Source: CAVVSD01 sp963757125
Lineage (GTDB): Bacteria; Actinomycetota; Thermoleophilia; Solirubrobacterales; Solirubrobacteraceae
Length of the DNA stretch: 64,000 bases
NCBI GenBank assembly: GCA_963757125.1
Contig: CAVWQP010000004.1
Location: forward strand, 434,001-498,000
Direction of reading: 5' to 3'
Both the position numbers and the translations under genes were made by a program. This document shows positions 1 through 8,943 of the stretch, one piece after another. The notes beneath the pieces were generated by a model that worked only from the letters and a program-made list of their open reading frames with translations, made no database searches and had not been told where the DNA came from. Positions within the stretch are counted from its first letter, which is position 1. Each line of letters begins with the position of its first letter.

Positions 1-69
1 CTCGAAGGCAACGCCCTCGGCGTCGTCGCCAACCTCGCGCCCGCACCGCGCGGTGGCTACTACTACTGA
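1..69 (+). CDS. C-terminal tail of a BY-kinase-type polysaccharide chain-length regulator (partial)
   Basis: The window opens inside a reading frame that ends at a TGA at 67-69. Its last residues are LEGNALGVVANLAPAPRGGYYY. The pattern 'G-x-V-x-N ... glycine ... tyrosine cluster' is the usual end of bacterial tyrosine autokinases (Wzc/CapB/CpsD type), where the terminal tyrosines are autophosphorylated to control chain length of exported polysaccharide. The flippase gene directly downstream supports this. Only 22 residues are visible, so the kinase domain itself is inferred. Confidence 0.6.
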   Translation, partial: LEGNALGVVANLAPAPRGGYYY

Positions 70-1576
70 TCCAAAGCCCGCGGTCGAGGACGGCGAGCGG
101 CGCGGGCGAGGCATGGGCCTCGCCCAGAAGGTCGCTGTCAACTCGGCGTCGCAGGCCGCGAGCCAGCTGTTCGCGGCCCTCGCCGGGATCCTCAGCGTCG
201 GCATCGCCGCGCGGTACCTCTCCGTCAACGAGTACGGCGAGGTCGTCACCGCTGTCGTCCTGACGTCGCTGCTGTACTTCGCCGCGGACTTCGGGATCAC
301 CCCGACGGCCGCGCGGATGGTGGCGCGGGAGGGCGCCGACGAGGCGCGCATCCTGTCCGGCGCGTTCTGGGCCGGCGTGATGTTCAACCTCGCGACGGTC
401 ATCGGGATCTTCGTCATCAGCCAGGGGATCTACTCCGGCACCGACGACTCGACGACGCGCATCGCCGTCGTGATCCTGCTGTCGTCCTACCTGCTCAAGC
501 CGTGGGCCGGCGTGACGCGCGCGAAGGCGATCGTCGAGCAGCGCCAGTACCTCATGTCTCTGGCGAACGTGCTGTCGCGGGTCGTGTCGCTCGTCGTCCT
601 CGTCGTGGCCGTCCTGTTCGACCTCGGGCCGATCGCGGTCGCCATCGGCTTCGCGACCGGCATGGTCATGGAGGACGTCTTCGCCCTCACGCTCCTGCGC
701 CCGCGGCTCGGGGCGGTCCCGGACCGGCAGGGCGGCCGCATCCGCGAGGTCGTCGGCGCCGCCGTCCCGCTCGGGACGATCCTGGTCGTCAACGGGCTGT
801 ACTTCAAGACGCCCGCCCTGCTGCTGTCGGTCCTGGCCACCGACAAGGACGTCGCGTTGTACGGGGTCGCCTACAAGTCGTTCGAGGTCCTGTTCGCGCT
901 GCCGAGCTTCGTCATGGTCACGCTGCTGCCCGAGCTCGCGCGCCTGGACGCCGGAGAACCGCGCTTCAACGCGATCGTCCAGAAGGCGTTCACCGCGATG
1001 ACGCTGCTCTCGCTGCCCATCGTCGGGATGGCGCTGTGCGGGACCGAGATGATGGAGGTGCTCGGCGGCAGCCAGTACGGCGAGGCGGGCGGGCTGCTCG
1101 CGTTCATCCTCGCGGCCGTGACGCTCGCCTGCGTGCAGGGCGTCTTCGGCTACACGCTCGTCTCCCAGGGCCGCCAGGGCGTCCTGCTGAAGGTCTCGCT
1201 CACGGTCCTCGCGGTGAACGTCGTGGCGAACGTCATCCTCATCCCGACGCTCGGCCTGACGGGCGCCGGCATCGCGCTGCTGTCGAGCGAGGTCACGTCG
1301 ATCACGCTGACGATGCTCGCCTACCGGACGGTCGCGCCGCTGCCTCGCGTGCAGGTGCCGGCGAAGGCCGCGCTCGCCGTCGGGGCGATGCTGGCGGCGA
1401 CGTCGGTCCGGCTGCTCTTCGACTCGGCGATCATCGGCCTCGTCGTCGCGGGCGTCGCCGGGGTCGCGGCGTACGGCGCGACGCTGCTCGTGCTCCACGC
1501 CGTGCCCGACGACCTGCGCGCCGCCCTCGGCGGCCTCCTGCGCATCTCGCGGCCGAGGACGAGGAGCGCGGCGTGA
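53..1576 (+). CDS. Wzx-type lipid-linked oligosaccharide flippase
   Basis: 507-residue integral membrane protein with about 12-14 hydrophobic segments and the N-terminal pattern of the polysaccharide biosynthesis/MOP flippase family (AARYLSVNEYGEVV followed by alternating helices). Family role: flips undecaprenyl-pyrophosphate-linked repeat units across the cytoplasmic membrane. The GTG start at 53 overlaps the upstream kinase gene by 17 bp; an internal ATG at 113 is an alternative that removes a charged 20-residue leader. The stop at 1574-1576 overlaps the GTG of the polymerase gene (GTGA), so translation is probably coupled. Confident as to family; the transported glycan is unknown. Confidence 0.85.
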   Translation: MATTTDPKPAVEDGERRGRGMGLAQKVAVNSASQAASQLFAALAGILSVGIAARYLSVNEYGEVVTAVVLTSLLYFAADFGITPTAARMVAREGADEARILSGAFWAGVMFNLATVIGIFVISQGIYSGTDDSTTRIAVVILLSSYLLKPWAGVTRAKAIVEQRQYLMSLANVLSRVVSLVVLVVAVLFDLGPIAVAIGFATGMVMEDVFALTLLRPRLGAVPDRQGGRIREVVGAAVPLGTILVVNGLYFKTPALLLSVLATDKDVALYGVAYKSFEVLFALPSFVMVTLLPELARLDAGEPRFNAIVQKAFTAMTLLSLPIVGMALCGTEMMEVLGGSQYGEAGGLLAFILAAVTLACVQGVFGYTLVSQGRQGVLLKVSLTVLAVNVVANVILIPTLGLTGAGIALLSSEVTSITLTMLAYRTVAPLPRVQVPAKAALAVGAMLAATSVRLLFDSAIIGLVVAGVAGVAAYGATLLVLHAVPDDLRAALGGLLRISRPRTRSAA

Positions 1577-3012
1577 CGCTGAGCCTCCCCACGCGCCGCA
1601 GGCCGCGCTCGCCGGGCAAGGCGCCGCTGCTCTTCGTCGGCGCCGCGATCCTCGCCGAGCTGCTGCTCGCGGGCTCGGTCGTGAGCCACCGGCTGCATCC
1701 GCTGATGTTCCTGCTGGTGGGCGTGATCGGCTTCGTCGCGATCATCCGCTGGCCGCTGTTCGGCATGGGGCTCGTCATCGTGCTCACGGCGACGTTCCTC
1801 CCCAGCGACTACCTGCAGATCCAGGTCGGCGGATTCGCCCTGGGCTACCACGAGGTCGCGCTCGCGGGCGTCCTCGCAGTCGCCTTCGCGTTCCCGCGCG
1901 CGAAGACGTGGGGAGGCGTCGCCGGCGGCTGCCTGGCGGCGTTCATGGCGATCCTCGTGCTCGCGACGGTGCTCGCGATGAGCGCGGGCCGTCTGGACTT
2001 CCACACGGCCATCGCCTGGGGCCGGATGTTCGCGCTGCTGCTCGTCTTCTACGCGGTCGTGCGTCTGTTCCCCGACCGCGCGTCGCTGCGACAGCTCATG
2101 AAGCTCGCCGTCGCCGCCGCTTCCATCTCCGGATTCGTCGCGCTCGTCATCGCCTTCGGCGCCGACCTCAGCTCCGTCCTCGGCCAGGCCACCACGTACT
2201 ACGTGAACACGGACCTGGGCCTCGGGGGCATCCCGCGCATCCGCCTGCCGGGCATCGCGCTCGCCTACCCGCTGTTCTGGTACGCGGCGCTGCAGATCCC
2301 GCGGACGCGTGGATCCGCCCGGCTCGGCTGGACGCTCGCCGTCCTGGGGATGACCGCGAACCTGGCGCTCAGCCTCAACCGCAACATGTGGGCGGGCCTG
2401 CTCCTGGGGCTCGCGGTCCTCATGTTCATCGGCGGCGTGCGCGTCCGCCGGCCGGTCGGGGTCGGCGTGCTCGCGCTCGTCGGCGCCGTCGCCCTCATCG
2501 CCATCGCCGGGATCCAGGTGGACCGCGGTCCGCTGTCCGGGTTCGCCGAGCGCGGCCAGACGCTCTTCTCACCCGAGAAGACGACCCAGGAGAACTCGCT
2601 GCAGGACCGCGGCAAGGAGACCGAGCAGGCCTGGCGCACCATCAAGGAGCATCCGGTGATCGGCATCGGGCCGGGCGCCGAGTTCGGCGTCTACTTCGAC
2701 GAGCTGCAGCCGGGCGGGATGACCTACAAGCGCGAGCACCAGCTCTTCCTGCACAACCAGTACCTCTACCTGCTGCTCATCTGCGGGATACCGGGGCTGC
2801 TGGCGTTCCTCGGGTTCCTGACGGCGGCCGTCGGCCGCGCCCGGTGGCACCTCTCCGACACCGACATCGCCACCTGGGCGGTGGGCGTCGGAATGATCGC
2901 GGTCAGCGCGTTCGTGATGATCTCGTTCGCCGATGCTTCCAGTGCATTGGGGATCGGCCTGCTGTGCGGGGCCATCGTGGCTGCGACGTCACGTACGTAC
3001 GCCGACTCGTGA
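1573..3012 (+). CDS. O-antigen ligase/polymerase (Wzy-like) membrane protein
   Basis: 479 residues from a GTG that overlaps the flippase stop by 4 bp. Hydrophobic throughout, with about 10-12 membrane segments. Two family hallmarks are visible: LSLNRNMWAGLLLGL, and the large periplasmic loop with AWRTIKEHPVIGIGPG, followed by HNQYLYLLLICGIPG. These match the O-antigen ligase/polymerase family (PF04932), which polymerises or transfers lipid-linked repeat units on the outer face of the membrane. Sits between flippase and glycosyltransferase in a Wzx/Wzy-dependent pathway. Polymerase versus ligase cannot be decided from sequence. Confidence 0.8.
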   Translation: MTLSLPTRRRPRSPGKAPLLFVGAAILAELLLAGSVVSHRLHPLMFLLVGVIGFVAIIRWPLFGMGLVIVLTATFLPSDYLQIQVGGFALGYHEVALAGVLAVAFAFPRAKTWGGVAGGCLAAFMAILVLATVLAMSAGRLDFHTAIAWGRMFALLLVFYAVVRLFPDRASLRQLMKLAVAAASISGFVALVIAFGADLSSVLGQATTYYVNTDLGLGGIPRIRLPGIALAYPLFWYAALQIPRTRGSARLGWTLAVLGMTANLALSLNRNMWAGLLLGLAVLMFIGGVRVRRPVGVGVLALVGAVALIAIAGIQVDRGPLSGFAERGQTLFSPEKTTQENSLQDRGKETEQAWRTIKEHPVIGIGPGAEFGVYFDELQPGGMTYKREHQLFLHNQYLYLLLICGIPGLLAFLGFLTAAVGRARWHLSDTDIATWAVGVGMIAVSAFVMISFADASSALGIGLLCGAIVAATSRTYADS

Positions 3013-3057
3013 ACCCCTAATCTCAAAGGCTGACGCGGACGTTCCGATAGATCTCCC

Positions 3058-4203
3058 GTGTCGACGACCTTGCAAGAGACTGCCCGTCCCCAGGCTCCTG
3101 TCGCCACGCGTCCGCCGCGGATCCTGCTGGCGTGCGACTGGCTGCTCAAGTACGCCGCCGGCCTCGCACAGGGGCTCCGCGAAGCGGGTGCCGACGTGGC
3201 GCTCCTGACGCGTGACCACGGGCTCGAATTCGGCGGCAACGCCGAGGAGATGCGCGAGGAGCTGCGCGCCCGGCTCGGGGCCGACTCCCCGCTGTGGCTC
3301 GTCTCGGGCCGCGTCCGCGAGCTGTCGGGCCTCCGCCAGCTCGCGCGCATCCGCTCCGAGATCCACGCGTTCGGCGCGGACCTGACGCACTTCCAGCAGG
3401 CGACGATGATCGATCCGCGGATCTTCATCGCCGCCGCGCGGCGGCCGCGCCACTACGCGGTGACGCTGCACGACCCGACCGTGCATCCGGGCGACCAGCA
3501 CCCCGGGCGGGCGTTCTTCGCCCTCGAGCGGCTCATGTTCACGGGCGCCGGGGTGACCTTCACCCACGGGCAGGCGCTGGTCGACGAGATCCACGAGAGC
3601 AAGCCCTGGCTGCGCGGCCCGATCGAGATCGTGCCGCACGGCGTCGACATCCTGCGTCCGGCGCCGCTGCCGACCGTGCCGACGCTCCTGTTCTTCGGGC
3701 GCATCTCGCACTACAAGGGCCTCGACGTCCTGCTCGCGGCGATGCCGCAGGTGTGGGAGACCGCGCCGACCACGCGCCTGGTCATCGCCGGCCACGGCGA
3801 CATCGCGCCCAGCGAGGTCCTGGCGGACCCGCGCGTGACGGTCCACAACACGCACGTGCCGGAGTCCTTCGTCACCGAGCTCTACAACGACGCCACCGCG
3901 GTCGTCCTGCCCTACCGGCAGGCGAGCCAGAGCGGCGTCGGATCGCTCGCGAAGTCCTACGGTCGCGCGTCCGTGGTGACGAACGAGGGCGGCCTGCCCG
4001 AGCTCGTCGCCGACGGCTCGGGGATCGTGGTGCCCAGCGAGGACGCGGGCGCACTGGCCAACGCCCTCGTCGAGGTCGTGACCGAGCCGGGCCGCGCCGC
4101 GGCCATGGGCGCGGCCGCGTCGGCGAGCGCGCAGGCCGAGTTCAGCTGGAAGGCGGTCGGGCAGGCGACGCTCGACGCCTACCGGCGCCACGGTCTGCTG
4201 TAG
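3058..4203 (+). CDS. GT4 family glycosyltransferase
   Basis: 381 residues, GT-B fold. The C-terminal half has the GT4 donor-binding signature: GRISHYKGLDVLLAAMPQV near residue 212 and the E-x7-E-type segment NEGGLPELVADGSG near 309. The N-terminal half carries an acceptor-domain HDPTVHPGDQH motif. Transfers a sugar from a nucleotide donor to the growing lipid-linked glycan on the cytoplasmic side. GTG start at 3058; it follows the polymerase stop by 45 bp. The 3' end overlaps the convergent TetR gene by 25 bp. Confidence 0.8.
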   Translation: MSTTLQETARPQAPVATRPPRILLACDWLLKYAAGLAQGLREAGADVALLTRDHGLEFGGNAEEMREELRARLGADSPLWLVSGRVRELSGLRQLARIRSEIHAFGADLTHFQQATMIDPRIFIAAARRPRHYAVTLHDPTVHPGDQHPGRAFFALERLMFTGAGVTFTHGQALVDEIHESKPWLRGPIEIVPHGVDILRPAPLPTVPTLLFFGRISHYKGLDVLLAAMPQVWETAPTTRLVIAGHGDIAPSEVLADPRVTVHNTHVPESFVTELYNDATAVVLPYRQASQSGVGSLAKSYGRASVVTNEGGLPELVADGSGIVVPSEDAGALANALVEVVTEPGRAAAMGAAASASAQAEFSWKAVGQATLDAYRRHGLL

Positions 4204-4811
4204 CGCCGGCGCAGGCCACGCTCGAGCATCGCGTGGACCTCGGCCCGGACCGCGCCGAGATCCACCGCGTCGGGCGACAGCAGCCGCTGCAGCCCGACGC
4301 CCCGCATGAGCGCCACGAGGGCGACGGCGGCGGCGTCCGGGTCGGCATCGGCGCGGACCGTGCCGTCGGTCATCCCGGCGGCGACCGCCTTCGCCATGCT
4401 CGTGCGGAACGCCTCGTCGCGCTCGGCGAAGACGGGCCGCAGGTCCGGGTCGGAGGCGATCGCCTCGGTCCACAGGACGAGGAACACCTGCGTGTCGCGC
4501 GCCCGCGCCGAGAGCCCGTCGAGGTAGGCGTCGACGAGCGCGAGCACGCGCGCCAGCCCGCTGCCTTCGGTCTTCGGCGCCGAGAACCGTCCCTGCATCT
4601 CGCGCGCCAGCGCATCCAGGAGCGCGCGACGGGAACCGAAGTGGTGGTTGACGATCCCGCGGCTGTAGCCCGCGCGGGCGCCCGTCGCCGCGACGGTCAC
4701 GGCTCCGACGCCACCCTCGGCCACGAGGTCCATCGCCGCCTGCAGGAGACGGCTCTCCGTCTCCGCTCGTCGTTCGGCCTGCGTGCGCCTCCGTTGGCTT
4801 GCTTGTTGCAT
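4179..4811 (-). CDS. TetR family transcriptional regulator
   Basis: 210 residues from the ATG at 4811 (MQQASQRRRTQ). The N-terminal helix-turn-helix is typical: LLQAAMDLVAEGGVGAVTVA, then ARAGYSRGIVNHHFGSRRAL. The rest is the helical ligand-binding domain. It is divergent from the DUF1330/hydrolase pair, whose promoter it probably represses; small dyads overlap its start codon. The reading frame is open further upstream but lacks sense as protein, so the 4811 start is preferred. Ligand unknown. Confidence 0.8.
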   Translation of the reverse strand: MQQASQRRRTQAERRAETESRLLQAAMDLVAEGGVGAVTVAATGARAGYSRGIVNHHFGSRRALLDALAREMQGRFSAPKTEGSGLARVLALVDAYLDGLSARARDTQVFLVLWTEAIASDPDLRPVFAERDEAFRTSMAKAVAAGMTDGTVRADADPDAAAVALVALMRGVGLQRLLSPDAVDLGAVRAEVHAMLERGLRRRYSRPWRR

Positions 4812-4826
4812 AGCAAGTACACTACT
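4794..4826 (+). promoter_or_regulatory. Divergent promoter/operator between TetR and DUF1330 genes
   Basis: An AT-richer patch in otherwise GC-rich DNA. It holds TTGGCT (4794-4799), an 18-bp spacer and TACACT (4818-4823), a plausible -35/-10 for the rightward genes. Two short dyads lie on it: TTGC-ATA-GCAA (4806-4816), which covers the TetR start codon, and AGTA-CAC-TACT (4816-4826) over the -10. This is where an autoregulating TetR repressor would be expected to bind; the binding itself is inference. Confidence 0.4.
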
Positions 4827-4926
4827 CCACATGCTCTCAACCACGCTGCTCTCCACGCCGGCCTGGGCCGATCGCTTCGCGGCCATGAACTTGCTGCACG
4901 ACACGCAAGAGGATGCCCCGATCGAG

Positions 4927-5280
4927 ATGACCGACAACGACGTCGACCGGCTTCTCTCCGAGGACCCGGGCGGGCCGGTCGTCATGCTCAACCTGCTGCG
5001 CTTCCGCGCCGACGGCGGCCGCGAGCGCTACATGGAGTACGCATCGCGGTCGATCCCCATCGCCGCGCGCTTCGGCGCCGAGCCGCTGTACGTCGGCGAC
5101 GGCGACCGAGCGCTCGTCGGCGAGGCGGGCCAGGCGTGGGACGCTGTGGTCCTCATGCGATACCCGAGCCGCCAGGCCTTCGCGGACATGGTCCGCGACC
5201 CCGAGTACCGCGCGGGTGCCCACCTGCGCACGGAGGCCCTCACCGAGGCCGTCCTGCAGCCGACCGTGGCCCTCGCATGA
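4927..5280 (+). CDS. DUF1330-like protein
   Basis: 117 residues from the ATG at 4927 (MTDNDVDRLL). The core EDPGGPVVMLNLLRFRADGG followed by YMEYASRS and a later DAVVLMRYPSRQAF matches the small ferredoxin-like DUF1330 family of unknown function. The frame is open back to 4783; an upstream ATG at 4831 would sit exactly at the predicted transcription start (leaderless) and add a signal-peptide-like stretch, so the start is uncertain. The stop overlaps the hydrolase ATG (ATGA), indicating a two-gene operon under the divergent TetR. Confidence 0.65.
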   Translation: MTDNDVDRLLSEDPGGPVVMLNLLRFRADGGRERYMEYASRSIPIAARFGAEPLYVGDGDRALVGEAGQAWDAVVLMRYPSRQAFADMVRDPEYRAGAHLRTEALTEAVLQPTVALA

Positions 5281-6023
5281 CCGTCGTCATGGTCCACGGC
5301 AACCCCGAGACCGCGGCGGTCTGGGGGCCGCTGCTCGCGGAGCTGGGGCGCGACGACGTCGTGACCCTCTCCCCTCCCGGCTTCGGCGCCCCGATCCCGG
5401 ACGGGTTCGGCTGCACGATCGGCGAGTACCGCGCCTGGCTCGTCGGCGAGCTCGAGCGCATGGACGGGCCGGTCGACCTCGTGGGCCACGACTGGGGCGG
5501 CGGGCACGTCGTCAACGTCGCCATGACCAGGCCGGACCTCCTGCGCAGCTGGACGACGGACGTCATCGGCGTCTACGACCCCGAGTACGAGTGGCACGAC
5601 CTCGCCCAGGTCTGGCAGGTCCCGGGCGAGGGCGAGCGGGCCATCGAGGCGTTCGTCGGGGGGACGGTCCAGGAGCGCGCGGAACGGCTGTTCTCGCGCG
5701 GTGTCGCCGATCGGGCGGTGGCCGCGGAGCTCGCGGCCGCGCTCGGGCCGGAGATGGGCCGCGCGATCCTCGCGCTGTACCGGTCGGCTGCACAGCCGAT
5801 GATGGCCGAGCTCGGTCGCGACCTCGAGCGCGCGGCGCAGCGGCCGGGCCTGTGCCTGCTCGCCACCGAGGACCACCGCGTCGGCTCGGACGCCGCGCGG
5901 CGCAGGGCGGCGGAGCGCGCGGGCGCGCGCCTGGAGGTCCTCGAGGGCCGCGGGCACTGGTGGATGCTCGAGGACCCGGCCGCCGGCGCCCGGGTGCTCG
6001 AGCGGTTCCTCAGCGCGCCTTGA
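5277..6023 (+). CDS. Alpha/beta hydrolase with Asp nucleophile (dehalogenase/epoxide-hydrolase type)
   Basis: 248 residues. The oxyanion motif VHGNPETAAVW lies at the N terminus. The nucleophile elbow is GHDWGG (Asp about residue 72), i.e. Asp instead of Ser, as in haloalkane dehalogenases and epoxide hydrolases. The catalytic His is in EGRGHWWMLEDP near the C terminus, and an acidic residue in TEDHRVGSD could complete the triad. The ATG overlaps the stop of the DUF1330 gene. The 3' end overlaps the convergent GT2 gene by 14 bp. The substrate is unknown; regulation by the adjacent TetR is likely. Confidence 0.75.
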   Translation: MTVVMVHGNPETAAVWGPLLAELGRDDVVTLSPPGFGAPIPDGFGCTIGEYRAWLVGELERMDGPVDLVGHDWGGGHVVNVAMTRPDLLRSWTTDVIGVYDPEYEWHDLAQVWQVPGEGERAIEAFVGGTVQERAERLFSRGVADRAVAAELAAALGPEMGRAILALYRSAAQPMMAELGRDLERAAQRPGLCLLATEDHRVGSDAARRRAAERAGARLEVLEGRGHWWMLEDPAAGARVLERFLSAP

Positions 6024-6969
6024 GCAGCTCGGACCTCGGCTTGAGCCCGGCCCGGGCGCCGCGCAGGTCGCGCTGCGCCCAGGCGAGCTTCTCGCCGAAC
6101 CGCTCCCCGTCGCGGCGCGCGAGGACGCTGAGCGCCGCGACCCGCAGCCCCGCCTCGGTCGCCGCGATGCCCGACGACGCCCACGTGCGCGCGAGCCCCT
6201 GGCGGCGCACCATCCAGGCGTTGTTGGCCTTCACCCACTTGTCGACGACGCCCGCCTGACCGCCGAACGCGACCTTGCTCGCGGCGCTCTCGTGGTGGTG
6301 GACGACGGCCCGCGGCTCGTAGCGGGTCGTCCAACCCGCCTCCGCCAGGCGCCAGCCGAGGTCGAGGTCCTCGGCGTACATCCACTGCTCGGCGTCGAAG
6401 CCGCCGACCTGCTGCCAGGCCTCGCGGCGGACGATGAGGAACGCGCCCGTCGCCCACGGCACGTCCTGCGACACGTCCGGATCCCACGCGCCGGGCAGGT
6501 ACAGCCGGCGGCGCACGCCGGCGCTGACCGATGCGGCCCGCGATGCCGTCAGGAGCGACGTCGTGACGGACGGGAACGGCTGGACGGACTGCTGCGTGGA
6601 GCCGTCGGGGAGGATGAGGCGCGGCGCGATCGCGGCCGCCTCCGGATGCGCGGCGCCCGTGCCCACCAGCGCCTCGATCGCGCCCGGCGTGAAGCTCAGA
6701 TCGCTGTTGGCCGGCGCGACCCAGGCGGTCGTCGTGCGGTCGGCGACGACGTTCACCGCGGGGCCGTAGCCGAGGTTCTCGCCCGACCGGATCAGGCTCG
6801 CCCAGGGGTGGTCGGCCTCCACCATGTCCGCCGAGCCGTCGGTCGACGCGTTGTCGACGACCCACACCTCGGCGCGCCCAGCGTCTGCGTCGGCCCTCAG
6901 AGAGGTCAAACACTCGTCGAGCAGGGCCCGTGTGTTGTAGGAAACGATGGCGATCGCGACGTCAGGCAT
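6010..6969 (-). CDS. GT2 family glycosyltransferase (rhamnosyltransferase-like)
   Basis: About 319 residues. It begins VAIAIVSYNTRALLDECL, has the nucleotide-binding DNASTDGSADMV, and shows the DxD-like stretch with VAPANSDLSFTPG plus the later WMYAEDLDLGWRLAEAGW. This is the WcaA/rhamnosyltransferase branch of GT2. It likely adds a sugar to the exopolysaccharide repeat unit. The ATG at 6969 is chosen; a GTG at 6981 would add four residues. It is divergent from the next GT4 gene across about 70 bp, so it belongs to the EPS locus but to a separate transcript. Confidence 0.8.
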   Translation of the reverse strand: MPDVAIAIVSYNTRALLDECLTSLRADADAGRAEVWVVDNASTDGSADMVEADHPWASLIRSGENLGYGPAVNVVADRTTTAWVAPANSDLSFTPGAIEALVGTGAAHPEAAAIAPRLILPDGSTQQSVQPFPSVTTSLLTASRAASVSAGVRRRLYLPGAWDPDVSQDVPWATGAFLIVRREAWQQVGGFDAEQWMYAEDLDLGWRLAEAGWTTRYEPRAVVHHHESAASKVAFGGQAGVVDKWVKANNAWMVRRQGLARTWASSGIAATEAGLRVAALSVLARRDGERFGEKLAWAQRDLRGARAGLKPRSELLKAR

Positions 6970-7040
6970 GCGACGATCCACTTCGGCTCGGGGGACGCGC
7001 GACGCTAGCGCATGCCGCCGATCCCGCCCCCCGCCCCAAG

Positions 7041-8141
7041 ATGAACCGAACCGCCCCGGCTGACCCCCCTGCAGCTCGACGCGTCCGCGTGGCGCACCTC
7101 GGGCCCGACCCCCGCGACGGGGGCGGCATGCCCGCGGTCGTCGCCGGCCTCGTCGCGTCGCCGCTCGCCGAGCTGCACGACCTGCAGGTCATCCCGACCC
7201 ACCAGCGCGGGTCCATGAAGCAGCGGCTGCTGGTCTTCGCGAAGGCGCTGCGGACGCTCGCCGGCTTCTGCCTGCGGCCCGGCGACCGCGTCGTGCACCT
7301 CCACACGACGGTGCGCGGCAGCATGTACCGCAAGACGATCTGCGCGATGCTGGCCAAGGCGCTGCGGGCGCCGGTCGTGCTCCAGGTGCACGTGGGCGAG
7401 CCCGAGCTCGAGTCCTTCCGCGAGCGCGTCGACCCGGTCTCGCTCGCCGCGTTCCGCTGGGCCTTCGGCCACGTCGACAAGGTGCTCAGCGTCGGCGCCG
7501 CGAGCGCGCGCGAGGTCGAGGAGCACTACAGCGCCCGCGACGTCGAGGTGCTCCCGAACGCCGCGCCCGCGCCGGTCGATGGCCCGGTGCCCGATCCCGC
7601 GCCCGCGGGCCAGGCCCGGCTGCTCTACATCGGCGGCTTCCACGACCCCGTGAAGGGCGGCGAGGTCCTGCTCGACGCGCTGCCCGTGATCCTCGCGCGC
7701 CACCCCGGCGTCCAGGTGACGATCGCCGGCCCCGGCGAGCCGCCCGCGCGCCTGGCGGCCGTGAACGGCAGCGCCACGTGGCTCGGCTGGCTCGACGCCG
7801 ACGCGAAGGCCCGCGCGCTGCGCGAGGCCGACATCTTCCTCATGCCCTCCACGTCGGAGGGGCTGCCGGTCGCGCTGCTGGAGGCGATGGCCTACGGCAA
7901 GCCGATCGTCGCGACGCGGGTCGGCGGCATCCCGGACGTCCTCGCGGACGGCACCGAGGGGATGCTCGTTCCGCCGGGCGACGTCGCCGCGCTGGCGGAC
8001 GCGGTCGGGACGCTCGTCGGGGACCCGGCTCGTGCCCGGGAGCTCGGCCGTGCCGCGAAGGAGCGCGTCGCCGAGCTCGGCCCGGACACGATCGCCAAGC
8101 GCCTGGATCTCGTGTACCAGGAGGTGATCGGGCGTGGGTGA
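7041..8141 (+). CDS. GT4 family glycosyltransferase
   Basis: 366 residues from the ATG at 7041 (MNRTAPADPP). An N-terminal GGMPAVVAGL glycine loop is followed by the GT4 C-terminal domain: GGFHDPVKGGEVLLDAL near 198, and MPSTSEGLPVALLEAMAYG near 268 with the donor-binding glutamates. Starts a tight run of six rightward genes (to 11783) joined by 1-8 bp overlaps, a single EPS operon. Its own stop overlaps the next gene's GTG by 8 bp. Confidence 0.85.
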   Translation: MNRTAPADPPAARRVRVAHLGPDPRDGGGMPAVVAGLVASPLAELHDLQVIPTHQRGSMKQRLLVFAKALRTLAGFCLRPGDRVVHLHTTVRGSMYRKTICAMLAKALRAPVVLQVHVGEPELESFRERVDPVSLAAFRWAFGHVDKVLSVGAASAREVEEHYSARDVEVLPNAAPAPVDGPVPDPAPAGQARLLYIGGFHDPVKGGEVLLDALPVILARHPGVQVTIAGPGEPPARLAAVNGSATWLGWLDADAKARALREADIFLMPSTSEGLPVALLEAMAYGKPIVATRVGGIPDVLADGTEGMLVPPGDVAALADAVGTLVGDPARARELGRAAKERVAELGPDTIAKRLDLVYQEVIGRG

Positions 8142-8943
8142 GCTCGACCGCTCGCTGGGCAACCGCACCCGGCGCGCCGCGTTCCTGACGTACCACGCGA
8201 TCTCCGACACGGGGCCCGCGTTCCTGCACGTGCCGCCGGACATGTTCGAGCGCCAGCTCGCCCTGCTGCGCCGCAAGGGCTGGGCGCCGGGGACGACCGC
8301 CGGGCTCGACGCGCTCAACGCCGGCGACCGGCCCGCCGCGCCGCTCGCGTTCCTGACCTTCGACGACGGCTACCTCGACAACCACCGCGACGCGCTGCCG
8401 CTGCTGCGCGAGTACGGCTTCCGCGCGATCGTCTTCGTGATCCCCCCGATGGTCGACGCCGGCGCGCCGCTCATCTGGCCGGAGGTCGTCGACGACCAAC
8501 GCGAGCACCCGGACGTCATGCGCTCGATGACCTGGGACCAGGTCGGCGAGATGGCCGAGGCGGGCACGGAGATCGGCGCGCACACGATGACCCACCCGAA
8601 GCTCAGCACGCTGCACGGCGAGGAGCTGCGCCAGCAGCTGGTCGACTCGCGCAGGGCGGTCATCGACAGGCTCGGCAGCTGCGACCTCTTCGCGTACCCG
8701 TTCGGGGACCTCGCGCCGGAGACCGTCCGCGCTGTGGCCGACGCCGGCTACAAGTACGCCTTCGCCCAGCCCACGGCGGGCCAGGCGACGCACACCCGCT
8801 TCACGATCCCGCGCATCCCCGTCGACGAGCGCGACGACGAGCGCCGCTTCGGGCTCAAGCTGCACGCGCCGGTGCGGTCGGGGCTGCTGTCGCCGCTGAA
8901 GCCCGCCGCGGCGGCCGCGGTGAAGAAGGTCCTCCGGCGATGA
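8134..8943 (+). CDS. Polysaccharide deacetylase (CE4/NodB domain)
   Basis: 269 residues from a GTG at 8134 that overlaps the preceding gene. It has the CE4 metal and catalytic motifs: TFDDGYLDN near residue 75 (catalytic Asp and metal Asp) and GAHTMTHPKLS near 148 (two metal-binding His). No clear signal peptide, so it may act on the cytoplasmic face or be membrane-associated. Role: removes N-acetyl (or other acyl) groups from exopolysaccharide sugars. The stop overlaps the ATG of the next gene by 4 bp. Confidence 0.8.
   Translation: MGELDRSLGNRTRRAAFLTYHAISDTGPAFLHVPPDMFERQLALLRRKGWAPGTTAGLDALNAGDRPAAPLAFLTFDDGYLDNHRDALPLLREYGFRAIVFVIPPMVDAGAPLIWPEVVDDQREHPDVMRSMTWDQVGEMAEAGTEIGAHTMTHPKLSTLHGEELRQQLVDSRRAVIDRLGSCDLFAYPFGDLAPETVRAVADAGYKYAFAQPTAGQATHTRFTIPRIPVDERDDERRFGLKLHAPVRSGLLSPLKPAAAAAVKKVLRR

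Noticed and set aside
502..3012. A long rightward reading frame running from inside the flippase gene through the polymerase gene (836 codons).
   Set aside because: The first 357 codons are arginine/alanine-rich shadow sequence of the flippase. Only the part from the GTG at 1573 has protein character.
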